A DNA stretch of 64,000 nt from Aquila chrysaetos chrysaetos (lineage: Eukaryota > Chordata > Aves > Accipitriformes > Accipitridae): the NCBI RefSeq assembly GCF_900496995.4, contig NC_044016.1, positions 21,246,932 through 21,310,931 on the forward strand, read 5' to 3'. The notes under the pieces are model-generated. The model saw only the letters and a program-made list of their open reading frames with translations, made no database searches and was not told the DNA's origin. This document shows positions 26,701 to 39,692 of this stretch, piece after piece (positions within the stretch are counted from its first letter, which is position 1; the number at the start of each line of letters is the position of its first letter). The translations under genes and the position numbers were made by a program.

Positions 26701-29700
26701 CTCAGCATTCTGCTTTTAGCATGAATGCTGCTTCCCAGTCACTCCTACTCATGTACAAGAAAGAAGCTTCTCCAGATCCTACATACCTCTGGTTGAAATG
26801 CTGCTTTCGAACATCATTGCCATTGAGCACCAAGACATCAAGGATGTGGATGGCACTGATTTTTCGCTGGGCTTTCCCCTAGGGAAGGCAATACAGAGAC
26901 TTACTATTCAGACTGTTGCTATTTCAGCTTTAATTTATAGCCCGTTTTTTGCCAGGACATCATCCTCTTCAAGGTGCAAGAAAGCACCTTTCCAGATATT
27001 AGAAGCACACAAGTTCCCTGTTGCCCACTGTACAGTAACGTGCCATCCTCCAAGAACTGGTGTATCTTAACTACACAGTTCTGTCTCAGGGGAGGGAGAG
27101 AGGGCAGGACCACAGCTGCCATCACCAGCTCTCTGTGCCATATCAGGAACCACAGCACAAGCTCAATGCACTGCAGCACCCTCATCTGAGGTACCAGAGG
27201 ACAGGGAAACTCCCAGGCAGCAATACCTCACACTGTGACTATACCATGAGAATCTTTTCCCCAAGGCCTACAATCACTACTGAGCAGTTATGTACCCAAA
27301 GAGCCACAGAACATATTAAGTCATGTTGTCAATGTCATCTGCTGCTGCACGTAGGACAACAGCAGCATGTCAACTCCAAAGTCTTTTCAAAATAATGTTA
27401 AAAGCACATATCTCTAGCACTGGACAGAAAGAAGGAACTTAATCCAAAATAGTTTCTCGGAAGATCATATACAAAAAAAACTTGCATCTGGCACAGATGG
27501 AACACTTATTCTGCAGAGAATAGGTGAAACTTCTCATTATATTTGCAGCCACTTGGTAAGGGAAAGAATAGCCTCCTACCTCTCCTTTCAGTTCATGAAC
27601 AATCTCCACAGAGAGAAGGGTATCTCGTGGCAGCTCAGTTTTCAAATCCAGCTTTGTCCAGCGATCTGACTGGCGACCATCCCAGGTGTAGATCTGTGAT
27701 TTCTGTGTGTAGAAGGCAGAGTCAGATTCAGCCAAAGCTTCACAAGGGCAGGGGTGGAGGAGAGACCTCTAACTGTAGAGCAGCCCTCAGAGAGTCTTTT
27801 TGTCCTAGGCTGTCACAGGCAGTTTCTTTGTCAGTAGTTTTAAGGAAGAACCTTAATCTCTACAGCAAAGGAACAAAAACACTGATTCTAATCTGCCAGT
27901 GACTTTTCATACCTGCACAAAGAACCAGAAATAGAACACCTTTAAAAGGACCGTGAAGATAATTAGAGACCCTAGTAAGAGTACAGGTCGCTGTGTAGGC
28001 TGCGATTACAAAAAACAGGGTTAATTAGTGTGAAAAGCAGTGAAGTCAGGAGAAAGAAACATAAAATATCTTCTTTCAGTCTCAGGGACTGCTGATGGGG
28101 ATCCTTTCTGGTCTTTGAGGACAGGAAAGGATGGGATAAAACTGCAAGGCAGAATAGTAGCATTGAAATGAACCAGCAAAACTCCTGGGTTGTTCTCAGC
28201 ACTTACCCCTAGCCCCAAGAGGAACTTCTGCTCACTTCCAGACACCATACACCGATAATCTAACACTTGGCGAATTTTCTCCAGTGTACTGGAATTCAGT
28301 GGAGTAGGTTTGTAACTGAAGGTATCAATGTCCGTGCCCTAAAGAGCAAAGCATGGAAAAGGCAAATTAGACACAATACATCAACAGGTAGGTAAATGCA
28401 GCTTCTACATGGAACAATAATCCAGGGACTAGCTTCTTAATCTCTTAATTCCTATGGGGAAAAGTTCTATTTGTATTAAAGGACTCAGAACAAGCTTCTG
28501 GGTGAAGTCTCACCTGGATCAGCTCAAAGAACTTGGACTTGGGATCTGAAGATGAAGGAGCAACACGAGCCTGATCAGGAATCTGAAAACAAATCCAAAC
28601 AGTTGATACTAAGTGTTATTCTTTGACACATTCATAGGAACCTTCCTTGCTTCAATACAGGACAGAACATCCTGCCCCCTGAAACTTGTGCTCTTGGGAT
28701 TCTAGTTGCTGGAGAGGTTATCTGGCAAATAAAAGGTCTCACGTGTTTTGCAAATATAATGTAGGCATACCACATCTTACAGGAAACAACAGATAACTTC
28801 AGAAAGTTTCAGGCTAAATCTTTGATTTCATGCATGTTTCGATGAAATACTGTTTCACCAAAGACACACAATTAGCCCATGAAACTGACTGCCATATCTA
28901 TGGCCACACTGCAATCAAAAGCTCAGGAAAGAGAAACTGCAGACTCATAAAACAAGACCTTCTGGAGAGCTCTGCTGCTTGGGAACTAGGTACTGAGTTC
29001 ACTCTGTGTACGATGAAATATTCTCAACAGCAACAAAGAAGCCTGCCCAGTTAAGCCATACACACAATGAATCAGAAACATTCTGTTTGCTTACATAAAC
29101 AGCTTGAAATGGTCTCCAACTTTCCCACAAGGCAATGTATTAAACCTCTGGCTAGAAAGTCTTATCTGTACTGCAGCTCCATTCTTGTTTCGCCACAGCA
29201 AGGACACCTTCATGACCTCCCTGCTTGGCAGCTTACTTACCCCCCATAGCTGGAGACACTCCTTTCGGATTTCAGCCTGCCGTGGCTCAATCAGTGTCCT
29301 AGAGAAAGACGGCAGACTGTTAAGATGGTGAAGCCTCCTTGCTCTTGCAGCGTTAGGTATCCCAGCCCTAAAAAACTTGCATCTTTCAGTGTCTGGCTTG
29401 GGAATGACAAACATGCACTGTTCCTCAACAGGCTACACAAACAAGGATGCTGCCTTCCCTCCCCACCCTCTACCCATCTCCAATCCCCGTGCTTAGCTTT
29501 GTTTCATGGTCTGCACTACTGATTAGAAGCCACCACTCCATCCCATTAAAGTACCACTGGGCATCAATATTTTCAATAAGTTATGTATTAGTATGAACTC
29601 ATGCTAATCTGCAAGAGCTGTGTACATAGCCCTATTTACAAATAGAAATGAAGATCTGGTGAAGACCACACGAAGAACAGTGTCAATGTTAGGATTAACT

Positions 29701-32700
29701 CTTAGATAATTCCTGGCTACCAGACTCGCTCAACTTTCTACTACGTATTGTCTCCAAGTGACACCTGAACAGAAAAGTCGTGCCTGGGAAACAGCTATAC
29801 ATTGCAATGGCTTTAGTTTTATGCAAGAAATTCACATCTAGGTATGTAACTTAGGTGCTTTGAATTGCCCCTGGAAAATGAAGAGCTATGAACAACACCC
29901 AACTTAGATGGTTACTGTAGAATTGAACATATCAGCTGGGAGTTAATTTTCTGCTTACATTCCTGCTAAGAAGCAGGCCCACTTATGGTAATTGGAAATC
30001 ATGCAATGCATGGAAGCCTTCGCAACAAAGGTGATAATAGACCATCAACTTTCAGGACTCCTCCAGCCACCCACACGTTTCTGCAAATAACTCAGGCAGA
30101 GACACAAACTGAGCTACCTAAATTCACTTTCCTGGCTCCAAAGGCCATGCCAAGTACCAGCTCAAATCAAGAACATATTAAAGGGCAAAGCAGTTCATTT
30201 ATAGTAGGTTAATTCAGTCCTCACCAAAAGCCTAAGGAATGTACTCACGTGTCTTGAACAAAGGCACGAATTTTGGCTAGTGCCTTTATCTGAACTTTGC
30301 AGTGGCTGAAAGAGAGGACAAGTTTCAGTCAGGAAGCAAGTTAATCCTCACCAAGATTGTTCTACTGTTCAAAATAAGGAAGAGTGCTGGGACAACAGGA
30401 GGAAGCCAGTCTGATCCTCAGAGCAGTGATGGATCATTGCCAACATGATTCAAAGTGACAGGAGGACCATTGGAAAGAACCAGGCAGTAGCCTCCTTTCT
30501 TTTCTACACGGTACTCAGAGGCCAAACAGTCACTAACAGTATACAGCACTTCTCTCTGCACAGGGTCCCTCTGCTCTGCTAAGCCTCTCAGGGAGCAAAA
30601 GCAGAGCAGTGTAGCAGCATCAACAAGTACCTCCATGAGTGCAAGAAGCTACAACTGAAAGCTATGTTGGTTAACCTGCCTACAGCCAGCAGCCCTCATT
30701 GCCCATGGGCACTCACTTTTCATTGGACTGGACAATGTAATCATAGAAATCCTGGTCGCCTTTGATCACATTTAATGGGACAACAAGATTCACATCCACA
30801 TCAGAGTTGCGCAGCTGGTTGAGTCTGATGTTCACCACGAAGAGATAGTCCCGCACGTCATCAATCCCTAGCTTTAATCCTTTGCATACCACATACCTGC
30901 AGAGCAAGGCAGAGAGGTCACGTGGGTTCAGTTCTTCCACACAGCCAACTTTCCTGCCACACTCCCATTATCAGGACAGTTTCCCAAATCCCAGGAATTC
31001 TTTCCTCCTGGGTATCCCTAAGGAAGGTGCAATCTCACCTATCACAAAGTCATTATACATTTTCTATGCTCTGGAAAGACTGAGAAACTCAACCCTACTG
31101 ATAAACCCTACAGATCTCCCTCAAGTAGTAAATCAATTCTGCTAAACTTGACAGGTACAATGATAACATACATAACATGCTCTAGCTTCACTGGAACTGT
31201 AGTTGTTTCATGCAAAACAGAACTTGTTACATATTCAGTTCCACTGCTTTCTCCCCAAAAGGGTAATTTGGCAAATATCATCTTTACCTTGTCAAACATC
31301 ATAATTTGCTAAGCATCTAAAATGCTTCCTCCTCCAAGACAGTTACCAAATGAGGCAGGTCTCAGAGCTTCCACTAGACTTACCCAAATCCATCTATCAC
31401 TGTATTTAGAGCACAGGGTTTCTTTAGTAGTCCCTCATGCTCAAGAATCTCACCTCTCCGAGTTAGCAGGGCGGCTTGTCACTGGTTTAAAGATGCACAC
31501 TCGCTCAAAGCAGCAATACAGCAGATAAACAAGTCCCACACTGAACGGAGTAAACAGGTCAAAGGTTTTGCAAACAAAATGTCCTCCTGGAAAAAAAAGA
31601 GAGGAAGCACACTGATACCAGCAGATTATAAGGAAACAAGGAGATAACAGGCACCTCAATAACCTTCTCTTCTGTAGAACTGGTAAGAGTGTTTTTGTGC
31701 AATTAAACAGCATCTAAAACACAGTCATGAAGTGGGCCAATGGGGCTCCATGAACCATCTTCCCCATATCTCTGCAGCAAAAAGAAAAGCATTTCCCTGA
31801 CCAGGATCAAATCGGTATGCATGCCTTCTCACGAGCAAACCTTCTATCCACACCTCATCTTCCCCTTCCAGGTCCAAACTGTGCCCTGTGGCATGGCAGC
31901 ATGCTATGCAAAAGCCTCAATGGAAGAGGAGCTCTGATACGTGCAACAAGAAACCTCAGGCTGGAGGAGAAAACTAACAGATGTTACCTAAACAGAATAA
32001 CTTGCCACCTAGAATGAAAAGAGTCTATGTTGCCCCTTGCCTTCAAACAGGATTCCAAATTTCCCCAAGCAAAAAGCTGTCAGTCTTACAGAGCTATTGT
32101 CTACCCAGACAGGAAAGACTTAAAGAAGGTTGCTCCTTTTACCATATCACATCTGAGACTACTGCTAAGTAGATCATTGCCTCAGGTACTTCTAAACACA
32201 GGGCACAAGATAAATTATTGCCAAATGCTAACTAAACTCAGGAGAAGAGAGGAGCCATCAAAACCAGATAGAGCTGTAATGTCCTTCATTTGGCAACAAT
32301 GAGGTACAGCTAAGACAATGCGAGATATCATCTTGTTCTATCACAGAGATGGCAGATTTAAAGGAGAAAAGCCACAAGTTAGAGGGAAGGATGAACTGGA
32401 TAAACAGCACTCTGTTCCAACCAGCCTGCTAGAATAGTCAGGAAGCAGTTGGTCCAGCTAGTGCCATAAAAATCAGATATGCTCTCCAGTTATCACACTA
32501 GTGACCTTAGCCCAAGACAGCTATGTAACACAACACATTGTAAAAGCTTTAAACTAATGCATTTTACCTCATGCTTTTAATTAAAAGCAAGAGACACAGA
32601 TAATCTTATTTTTCGGCACAGTTCTCTTAGCTTTGTGACAACCATCTCAGGATATATGCATACACACTCGATTCTGTGCAACTTAGCCTCACTGCAGAGC

Positions 32701-35700
32701 AGACTTCGCAGCACGTTAATAAAAATTGTAGAGCATCCTTCCGCAATGCCACCCACACCTTAGAGAAGGAGGAAGAAGACTAATGGATAAAACATACCTG
32801 TCCGGACAATGGACAGTGCTGTAAGGAACTGGCAAAGCAGGAGCTGTTTGCTTAGGATTTCTTGCAGGTTCTCCTGACCCTCCACTGAGAAACCCTGCAA
32901 AGCACATAACATACGATTAGTATCTCCACAAATCTGTTGGTCAAGCAAAGGATTTTGTATAGCTAAATCATGCAATCATGATAATTAGTTTCTATAAGAT
33001 AAAAAACACTGCCACCAGGAATTTTAATGGCAAGACTTGAAGAATTTCACATTGTAACTATGGACACATGTCAAATATCCTACTATATGCAGACTGAAGT
33101 ATCAGTTTTGATCATTAGTGCAGGAAGAAAAAGAAATGAACCAACCCCATCAGCCATTAAGAAATGCACTCCCTTGTGATCAGTATTGTCCAAAACAAAA
33201 TTCCGGAAAGCAGTAATGTTCTCTGGGCGAGTGATGTCTCCATCTCCATCAATCCCTCCCTCTCCTAAGGGGAAAAGAGGAGATAATTACTAACATGTTT
33301 GCAAGTACAGACAAAAGATCAGTATGTGCAGGTGATCTATTGTATTCAATCAACATTTAGTCAAAAATTACACAGACCTCGACAGGCAAATAAGCATTAA
33401 TAATACTCCCTTGTTCACTACACAAGATGCTTATGAATTTAGCAAAATTATTCAGATTGTGTGGTCAGGGCTAAACAAAGCCATATAACCACCATGCTCA
33501 AATGATGAGTTGTACATTAGCTTCAGCAAAAGACAAATCATTCACTGCCCTCCCCTGAGATGAGAACTGACTACATGACAACATAATATTCTCATCCAAG
33601 TAGGAATGACACATAGCTGAACCTATTAAAAATGTAAGGTTCAACCTCACTGCACAGCTCACCTGTTAATAACATGTTTTTACAGACAAGGCAAAATTAT
33701 TTACATTGTGCATTGGCAACCTTCTACTAAGAATTCAAATCATTCCAAAGAAACACAATACTCTATTTCCAAACACAATGTAATTTGGAATTTAAAAAAG
33801 AAACCCCCCAAAACCCCTGCAAACAAGTTTAAAAAGAGCGTAGGGAAAGGGAAATAGTGTTTGTGCATGAATGTTCGTACAGTTTTCCCATATGGCTCTT
33901 TTTAAAGAGAGGTACATCGTCCCCCAGGTTGGTGTTTTAGAAAGCTAATCTAAGGTCTATTCTAGAGCTCACCAATTCTGGCTTTGAAGAAGCCTGAACT
34001 TCTATTTGGCATTAGTCCCTATAAATCTTCTACAACTACAGCTTCTATTAACTGAACTGGAGGACTAGAAAGCAGCAGAGATCAGGATGCATGATAGCAC
34101 TTTGATAACTAAATTCCTCATCAATCATCCTGTCAGTAAGTGAAGTGACGCTAGAATTGGTTACCATTTTTCACAACAGAAGTATCAGAGCAATTTACTT
34201 CCTTCCCATCACTAGAGGAGAGTTTGTACACATCTCACTAGACTTTATAGTGTAACAGACAGAAAGGGATCAAGAAAATGCATCAAAGTCATTGGGCTAT
34301 TCATTTCTCCAGGTATCTCCTTCTCTCCGTAAGAAAACCAGTTTGCAGTGAGTTATAAAGATCCAAATGCTGCAACTGTTAGAACAATGTGTTTATCTGC
34401 CTTCCTGCCCTTGCCATGAACCTTCTCTTTAACAGATCTCATCCTGAAGTGCTAACCATTCTCTAAGAGTTCATGGTCAGCTGTCAGAAGTGGCAGTCAA
34501 CAAGAGTCAGAGTGGTGGAGGAAGAGGAGGAAAAAAAAAAAAAAGGCACAACAACAACAGAAAAGCAAACCCTCTTCTCTACAAGATGGTCACACTCGAG
34601 TTTCCTTTATACAGTCTGAAATAAGAAGCAGGAATACTAGCAATCCTTGTATTTCCCTTCCTATTCCTAGAGACTATGCAGATAGAGGGCTCAAACATAT
34701 CAGCAAGCTTAAGAAGTTACCATCCATGAGGTGAGATGCAGCAATTGTCTGTGTACTCCTACTCAGTCTGTCTCAAAGCAAGGTAAAACATGTTAGCTTA
34801 AACTTCTTTGGATTAAGAAGCTCATTTAGTCACAGTGATTCAGATACAGCCTCTAGCCCAAATCTGTTTTATTCATCTTTACTAAGAGACCACAATCAGT
34901 TATCAAAGCAGAGCTAGGGAGGTCTGATATAGAAGCATACTGCCAGTCAGGCAAGTAAGGTTTCTATCTCTGGCTCTGCTAATAAATCTTTGGGCAAGTC
35001 AGGGGGCTGGAACAGCTCTCCCATGAGGACAGGCTGAGAGACCTGAGGTTGTTCAGCCTGGAGAAGAGAAGGCTCCGGGGAGACCTTATAGCAGCCTTCC
35101 AGTACTTAAAGGGGGCCTACAGGAAAGATGGGGAGGGACTCTCTTAACAGGGAGTGTAGTGATAGGACAAGGGGTAATGGCTTTAAACTGAAAGAGGGTA
35201 GATTTAGATTAGATGTAAGGAAGAAGTTCTTCACTGTGAGGATGGTGAGACACTGGAACAGGTTGCCCAGGGAAGCTGTGGATGCTCCATCCCTGGAAGT
35301 GTTCAAGGCCAGGTTGGATGGGGCTTTGAGCAACCTGGTCTAGGGGAAGGTGTCCCTGCCCAGGGCAGGGGGGTTGGAAGTAGATGATGTTTAGGGTCCC
35401 TTCCAATCCAAACCATTCTGTGATTCTGTGATAAGTCATCTCACTCACTGTGTTTCAGGCTGACATCAGTGAAGTGTGAAAAATATTGTCAAGCAATCTT
35501 AAAGCACTCCACTATTTTCAGATAAGTAAAGCACTCAAGTATCAACTGTTACAATCGGGGACACATTCCCAGGGCAGACTGGAAATAAGTGCAGAAATGT
35601 GACCTGATATGCAAGCTCACCAAACTCAAGCCCTTTCTCAGATGACAGCCCCCTTCTACCTTGCAAAATGGTTCCCTCTAAACAGGTTTCTCTTAGATCC

Positions 35701-38700
35701 CCACGCTGGTATCAATACCAGCCCCACTCCTGATAGAGGCTGCAGCATAAGCAAAAACATCAGGTAACACTCAAGCACGCACTACATACCGTAATAAGGC
35801 TCAAAGAGCTCACTGGAAGCAGAATAAAAGTCCTCTAATTTAAAATCATTTGGTCCTTTCAAGGTCATGCCAAAGCCTTTCGCATGCCACTTCCGCCTCC
35901 ACAAGACGTATTCAGAGAAGCCTCCAGGACCAGCACACACATCAGCAAAGTAGAGCAGCTCTGCATCTCGCTCCTTTATCAAAGGCCTCTGGAAAAGGAA
36001 ACTGAGGAAATTCTACTGACCCAGTAACAGCTCCCATCAGTCAAACCAGACACACCATAAACTGCACTACTCAGAGAAGTCTCTTTCAAGCACCTGTTTT
36101 CCCAGCTAGTATCCTAAGGATTCTCCTGTCTCCCCACCTTCTCCACTCTCTGAGAAAGCACTGCTGTTTGAAAGTTAAATAGAGGCCCTCACCCCATGAA
36201 AGTCCTTAGGGTTTGTAAACATGTAGTCAAAGACATGGTCCATATTTGCCATCTTCATTGCAGCCCTGTGAACACATAAATAGGGACCTATTAAGTTTCA
36301 ACCTTGGCTCCTAAGGCTGAAAGTGGACTAAATGGCAAAGGGGCTACACTACCAGAAGTTCTGCAAACCTGTTCAGGAAGAAAACTCCACGGATCATCTC
36401 ATAGGGGTTAGACCTTGTTCGGGCTCGACGCATTTCTTCTCCATCCAGCTCATCAAATACACTCTGCACAAACAGAAACAAAATTGAGCTGGACCTGGCA
36501 CAGGCTTGAGGGACAGGTAGGCATGAGCATTTCCTATCCTCAAGCTTCTCTCCTTAGACAGCAAACTCCATGCAGGGTTTAGTTCACCAATACAGAATGT
36601 TTTTCTGTCACATAATGAAATTCACTCTTCCTCTAAGTGTGCTGGTTTTGGCTGGGACAGAGTTAATCTTCTTCATAGTAGCTAGTATGGAGCTATGTTT
36701 TGGATTTGTGCTGAAAACAGTGTTGATAATGCAGAGATGTTTTAGTTACTGCTGAGCAGTGCTTACACAGAATCAAGGCCTTTTCTGCTTCTCACATTCC
36801 CCCACCAGTGAGTAGGCTGGGGGTGCACAAGAAGTTGGGAGGGGACACAGCTGGGACAGCTGAGCCCAACTGACCAAAGGGATACTCCAGACCATATGAT
36901 GTCATGCTCAGTATATAAAGCTGGGGGAAGAAGGAAGGGGGGGATGTTCGGAGTTATTGCTTTTTGTCTTCCCAAGTAACCGCTATGTGTGATGCACCCC
37001 TACTTTCCCAGAGATGGCTGAACACCTGCCTGCTGATGGGAAATAGTGAATGAATTCCTTGTTTTGCTTTGCTTGTGTGTGCAGCTTTTGTTTTACCTGT
37101 TAAACTGTCTTTATCTCAACCCACGAGTTTTCTTACTTTTACCCTTCTGATTTCTCTTCCCCATCCCACTGTGGGGGAAGTGAGTGGCTGCATGGTGCTT
37201 AATTGCTTGTTGGGGTTAAACCACGACACTAAGCCAGCCCACTTCTTAAGCAAATTTAGTGACACTGAAGAATTCTGTACTTCTAGCTCCAGAGCCTGAT
37301 AATGTGGTTAGCCACCTCAAAAGCAGTCCCAGCCTAAGGTATTTCTCTCACACATACACACACACCCTCACACTCTACTGAAATTTACAAGGGCATGATA
37401 AAATCTAGGAGAGAAGATGGAACACATAAGAAGAAAGGGATCTTATTTCCTTAGCTTGTTCAAGTCTTCAGCCTCTCAGTTGGACTAAGAAAGGGAGACT
37501 GTTTTCATGCATCTCTTTGAAGCCTGAAGTGCAAAACAGGTTGCTGAACAGACAGTAACAACCAGGATGCTAGGTCATACCAGTAGCACGGAGGTGAAAC
37601 AGGATGTTCTGAGCTCTTGCCAATCACCTAAGTAAACTACCCAATCCTCTTCAATTATTTATTTCACTTACTTCCCCAAAACTTCAGTTCCTCTCTAAAG
37701 AAGGAGACTCACCTTGCACTGCAGGACATTATGTAAAAGCTCTTCACTACAGAACTCTGTTTCATCTTCAATCACCATCTTTCTCTGGAACAGGACAAGA
37801 ACACAAATAACAATTAGCAAACATGGTATCAGTCATTGCAGAATGCAACCTATACCAGTAATGGATGAAGGCTGCCAACCACCTACTAGGCTGTATTAGC
37901 AAAAGCATAGCCAGCAGGCTGAGGAATTATTCTCCCGTCAGGCATCTTGAGACCATGTGTGGAATACTGCATCCAGTTTAGCACTCCCCGGTACAAGACA
38001 GACATACTGGAGCAAGCCCAGCAAAAGGGCCACCAAGATGATGAGGGTGCAAAAGCACCTAGTATACAAGGAGAGACTGAGAGAACAGTTTGTTCAGAAT
38101 GGAGAAACGGAGATCCTATTGCAAGTAGGATTACAAGTACCCTAATGGCAGGATATAGAGAAGATTGATCTAGACTGCTCGAGATGAACAGCGATAGGAC
38201 CAGAAACAATGGACACAAGCTGCAACACAAAAAATGCCAATTAGCCATACAGAAATTTTCTTTTGTCAACTGTGTTATCAAACACCGAAACAGATGCCCA
38301 AACAGGTTGTGAAATTTCCATCCCTGGAGATACTCAAAACTCAACCACACAAGGCCTTGAGCAACCTGATCTAGTTGGACCTCGTTTAAGCAGCAAGTTG
38401 CACTAGCAATCTCCAGAGGTTCCCTCCAGCCTAGGTTATTCTACAACTCTTTGACAAGGCAATTGTTTCAGGCTGAGTTCCTGAAATGCAGTTCCTGCAT
38501 CGTCTTAGGCTAGTAAGTACCAAGATGTAAAAAACTACCTTCCCCACAGTCATCCACTCCTTCAGCTCCTGGGCATCAGGGATTTCTGTGGTACACTCAA
38601 GGCACCAGTCCACCTCCTCGTAGGCACTGGGCTGCAAACACAAGACATGGAAAGAGCCAAAGACATTTTTGCTAGCAAAATATACCAATTTTTGTAATCG

Positions 38701-39656
38701 CTCCCCCAAATTTGCCTCCCAGTCCTAGCATAAGGGGTTATGCCATGACTTTAGAGCCAACCACAGAGTCATTTTTTCCTAGTCTAAAATGCCTTATTTG
38801 TTTGGATTTAAAATTTAAAAAAACAAAACAAAAAAAACCCCCCACAAACCTCCACCACAAAAAAACCCACAGCATTTTCCTCATTAGAGTCTGATAAATA
38901 ATCAAGACAAAGCAAAAACCTAGTACTCTTAAAGTACATTTTTGAGACACCACAAAAGATACAGTTGCCAAAAAACACCACACTTCCTGGTGGTGCTTTA
39001 CACATTCTTTCTCCTAGTTCTTTGTGAAAGGCGCCCTCATTCCACAACTTAAGTCAGGCTTCAAACAATTTTTATAATCTTGGGAAGGAATTGTTTTAGC
39101 AGTTAAGATCAAAGTGATGCTACTCCTCCACAAAGAGAGGCTGCTAAGATCTACTAACCTTCTTATATTTATTATAGTAATATCATTCACAAGGGTTAAT
39201 CATACATAACACTTAACTGCTGTGAGCTGTAAAAACACACTGGAGAATGAGACCTAAACCAATGAGCCTACAGAACAGGTCTCAAATTCCTGGCTCTCAA
39301 GGAATAACCTCTGATATTATTTTCAACTGCTGAAAACAACACAAGGAATGGAGAGCGAAGTACTATACATGCACCATGCATGACTTGACAACCATTGTTG
39401 CCCTTGACTAACAATGGCTGGGACCTTCTGGCTTACTCTCCAGCTGCCAGATCCCTAGGATTCAGTGTTGTGGTTTGTGTTTTTTGTTTTTAAATACAAA
39501 CATACAGCAGCTCTTTCGCATCAAATAACTGGGCTTTACTTTCCTGACAACTATTTCTATTTCCCAATGTTCTTCCCTGTTGAAGAGCTTGACAAGACAC
39601 AAGAATAGAACATCTGAGCATTTTATGTGGGACTATTAAACACACCCAGAAAAGAC

Positions 39657-39692
<36 letters not shown>

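Larger units (their letters stand above)
20724..30896 (-). other. CMTR1: CMTR1 C-terminal half: guanylyltransferase-like and WW regions
   Basis: Exons from 30896 down encode residues 438-831. The RNA guanylyltransferase-like part includes [32 protein letters not shown] and [19 protein letters not shown]. This domain is catalytically inactive in human CMTR1. The end carries a WW domain (DPWTMAYSK ... [11 protein letters not shown]), which in human binds the RNA polymerase II CTD, and a conserved tail ending [15 protein letters not shown]. The last intron (20857-22627) contains no recognised repeat. Confidence 0.9.
31454..36463 (-). other. CMTR1: CMTR1 methyltransferase core exons
   Basis: Six exons (36463-36369, 36265-36193, 35988-35790, 33264-33146, 32894-32798, 31586-31454) encode residues about 200-438, the FtsJ/RrmJ-type fold. 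Visible landmarks are [13 protein letters not shown] (catalytic Lys), [20 protein letters not shown] (SAM motif I), [27 protein letters not shown] (catalytic Asp) and [20 protein letters not shown] (catalytic Lys). The Lys-Asp-Lys triad needed for 2'-O methyl transfer is present at the spacing of the human enzyme, each four residues earlier. Confidence 0.92.

Noticed and set aside
35128-35343. Open frame of 71 codons with a protein-like sequence ([15 protein letters not shown]...)
   Set aside because: It is the tail of the CR1 ORF2 protein inside a 5'-truncated CR1 copy, not a host gene. The same applies to the minus frame at 46294-46503.
37947-38350. Open frames of up to 154 codons between CMTR1 exons
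   Set aside because: They lie within the decayed CR1 at 37866-38454 and are not in frame with its ORF2.
39660-39689. A30 as the tail of a processed pseudogene or SINE
   Set aside because: No gene or SINE body is recognisable upstream on + and no target duplication is visible.
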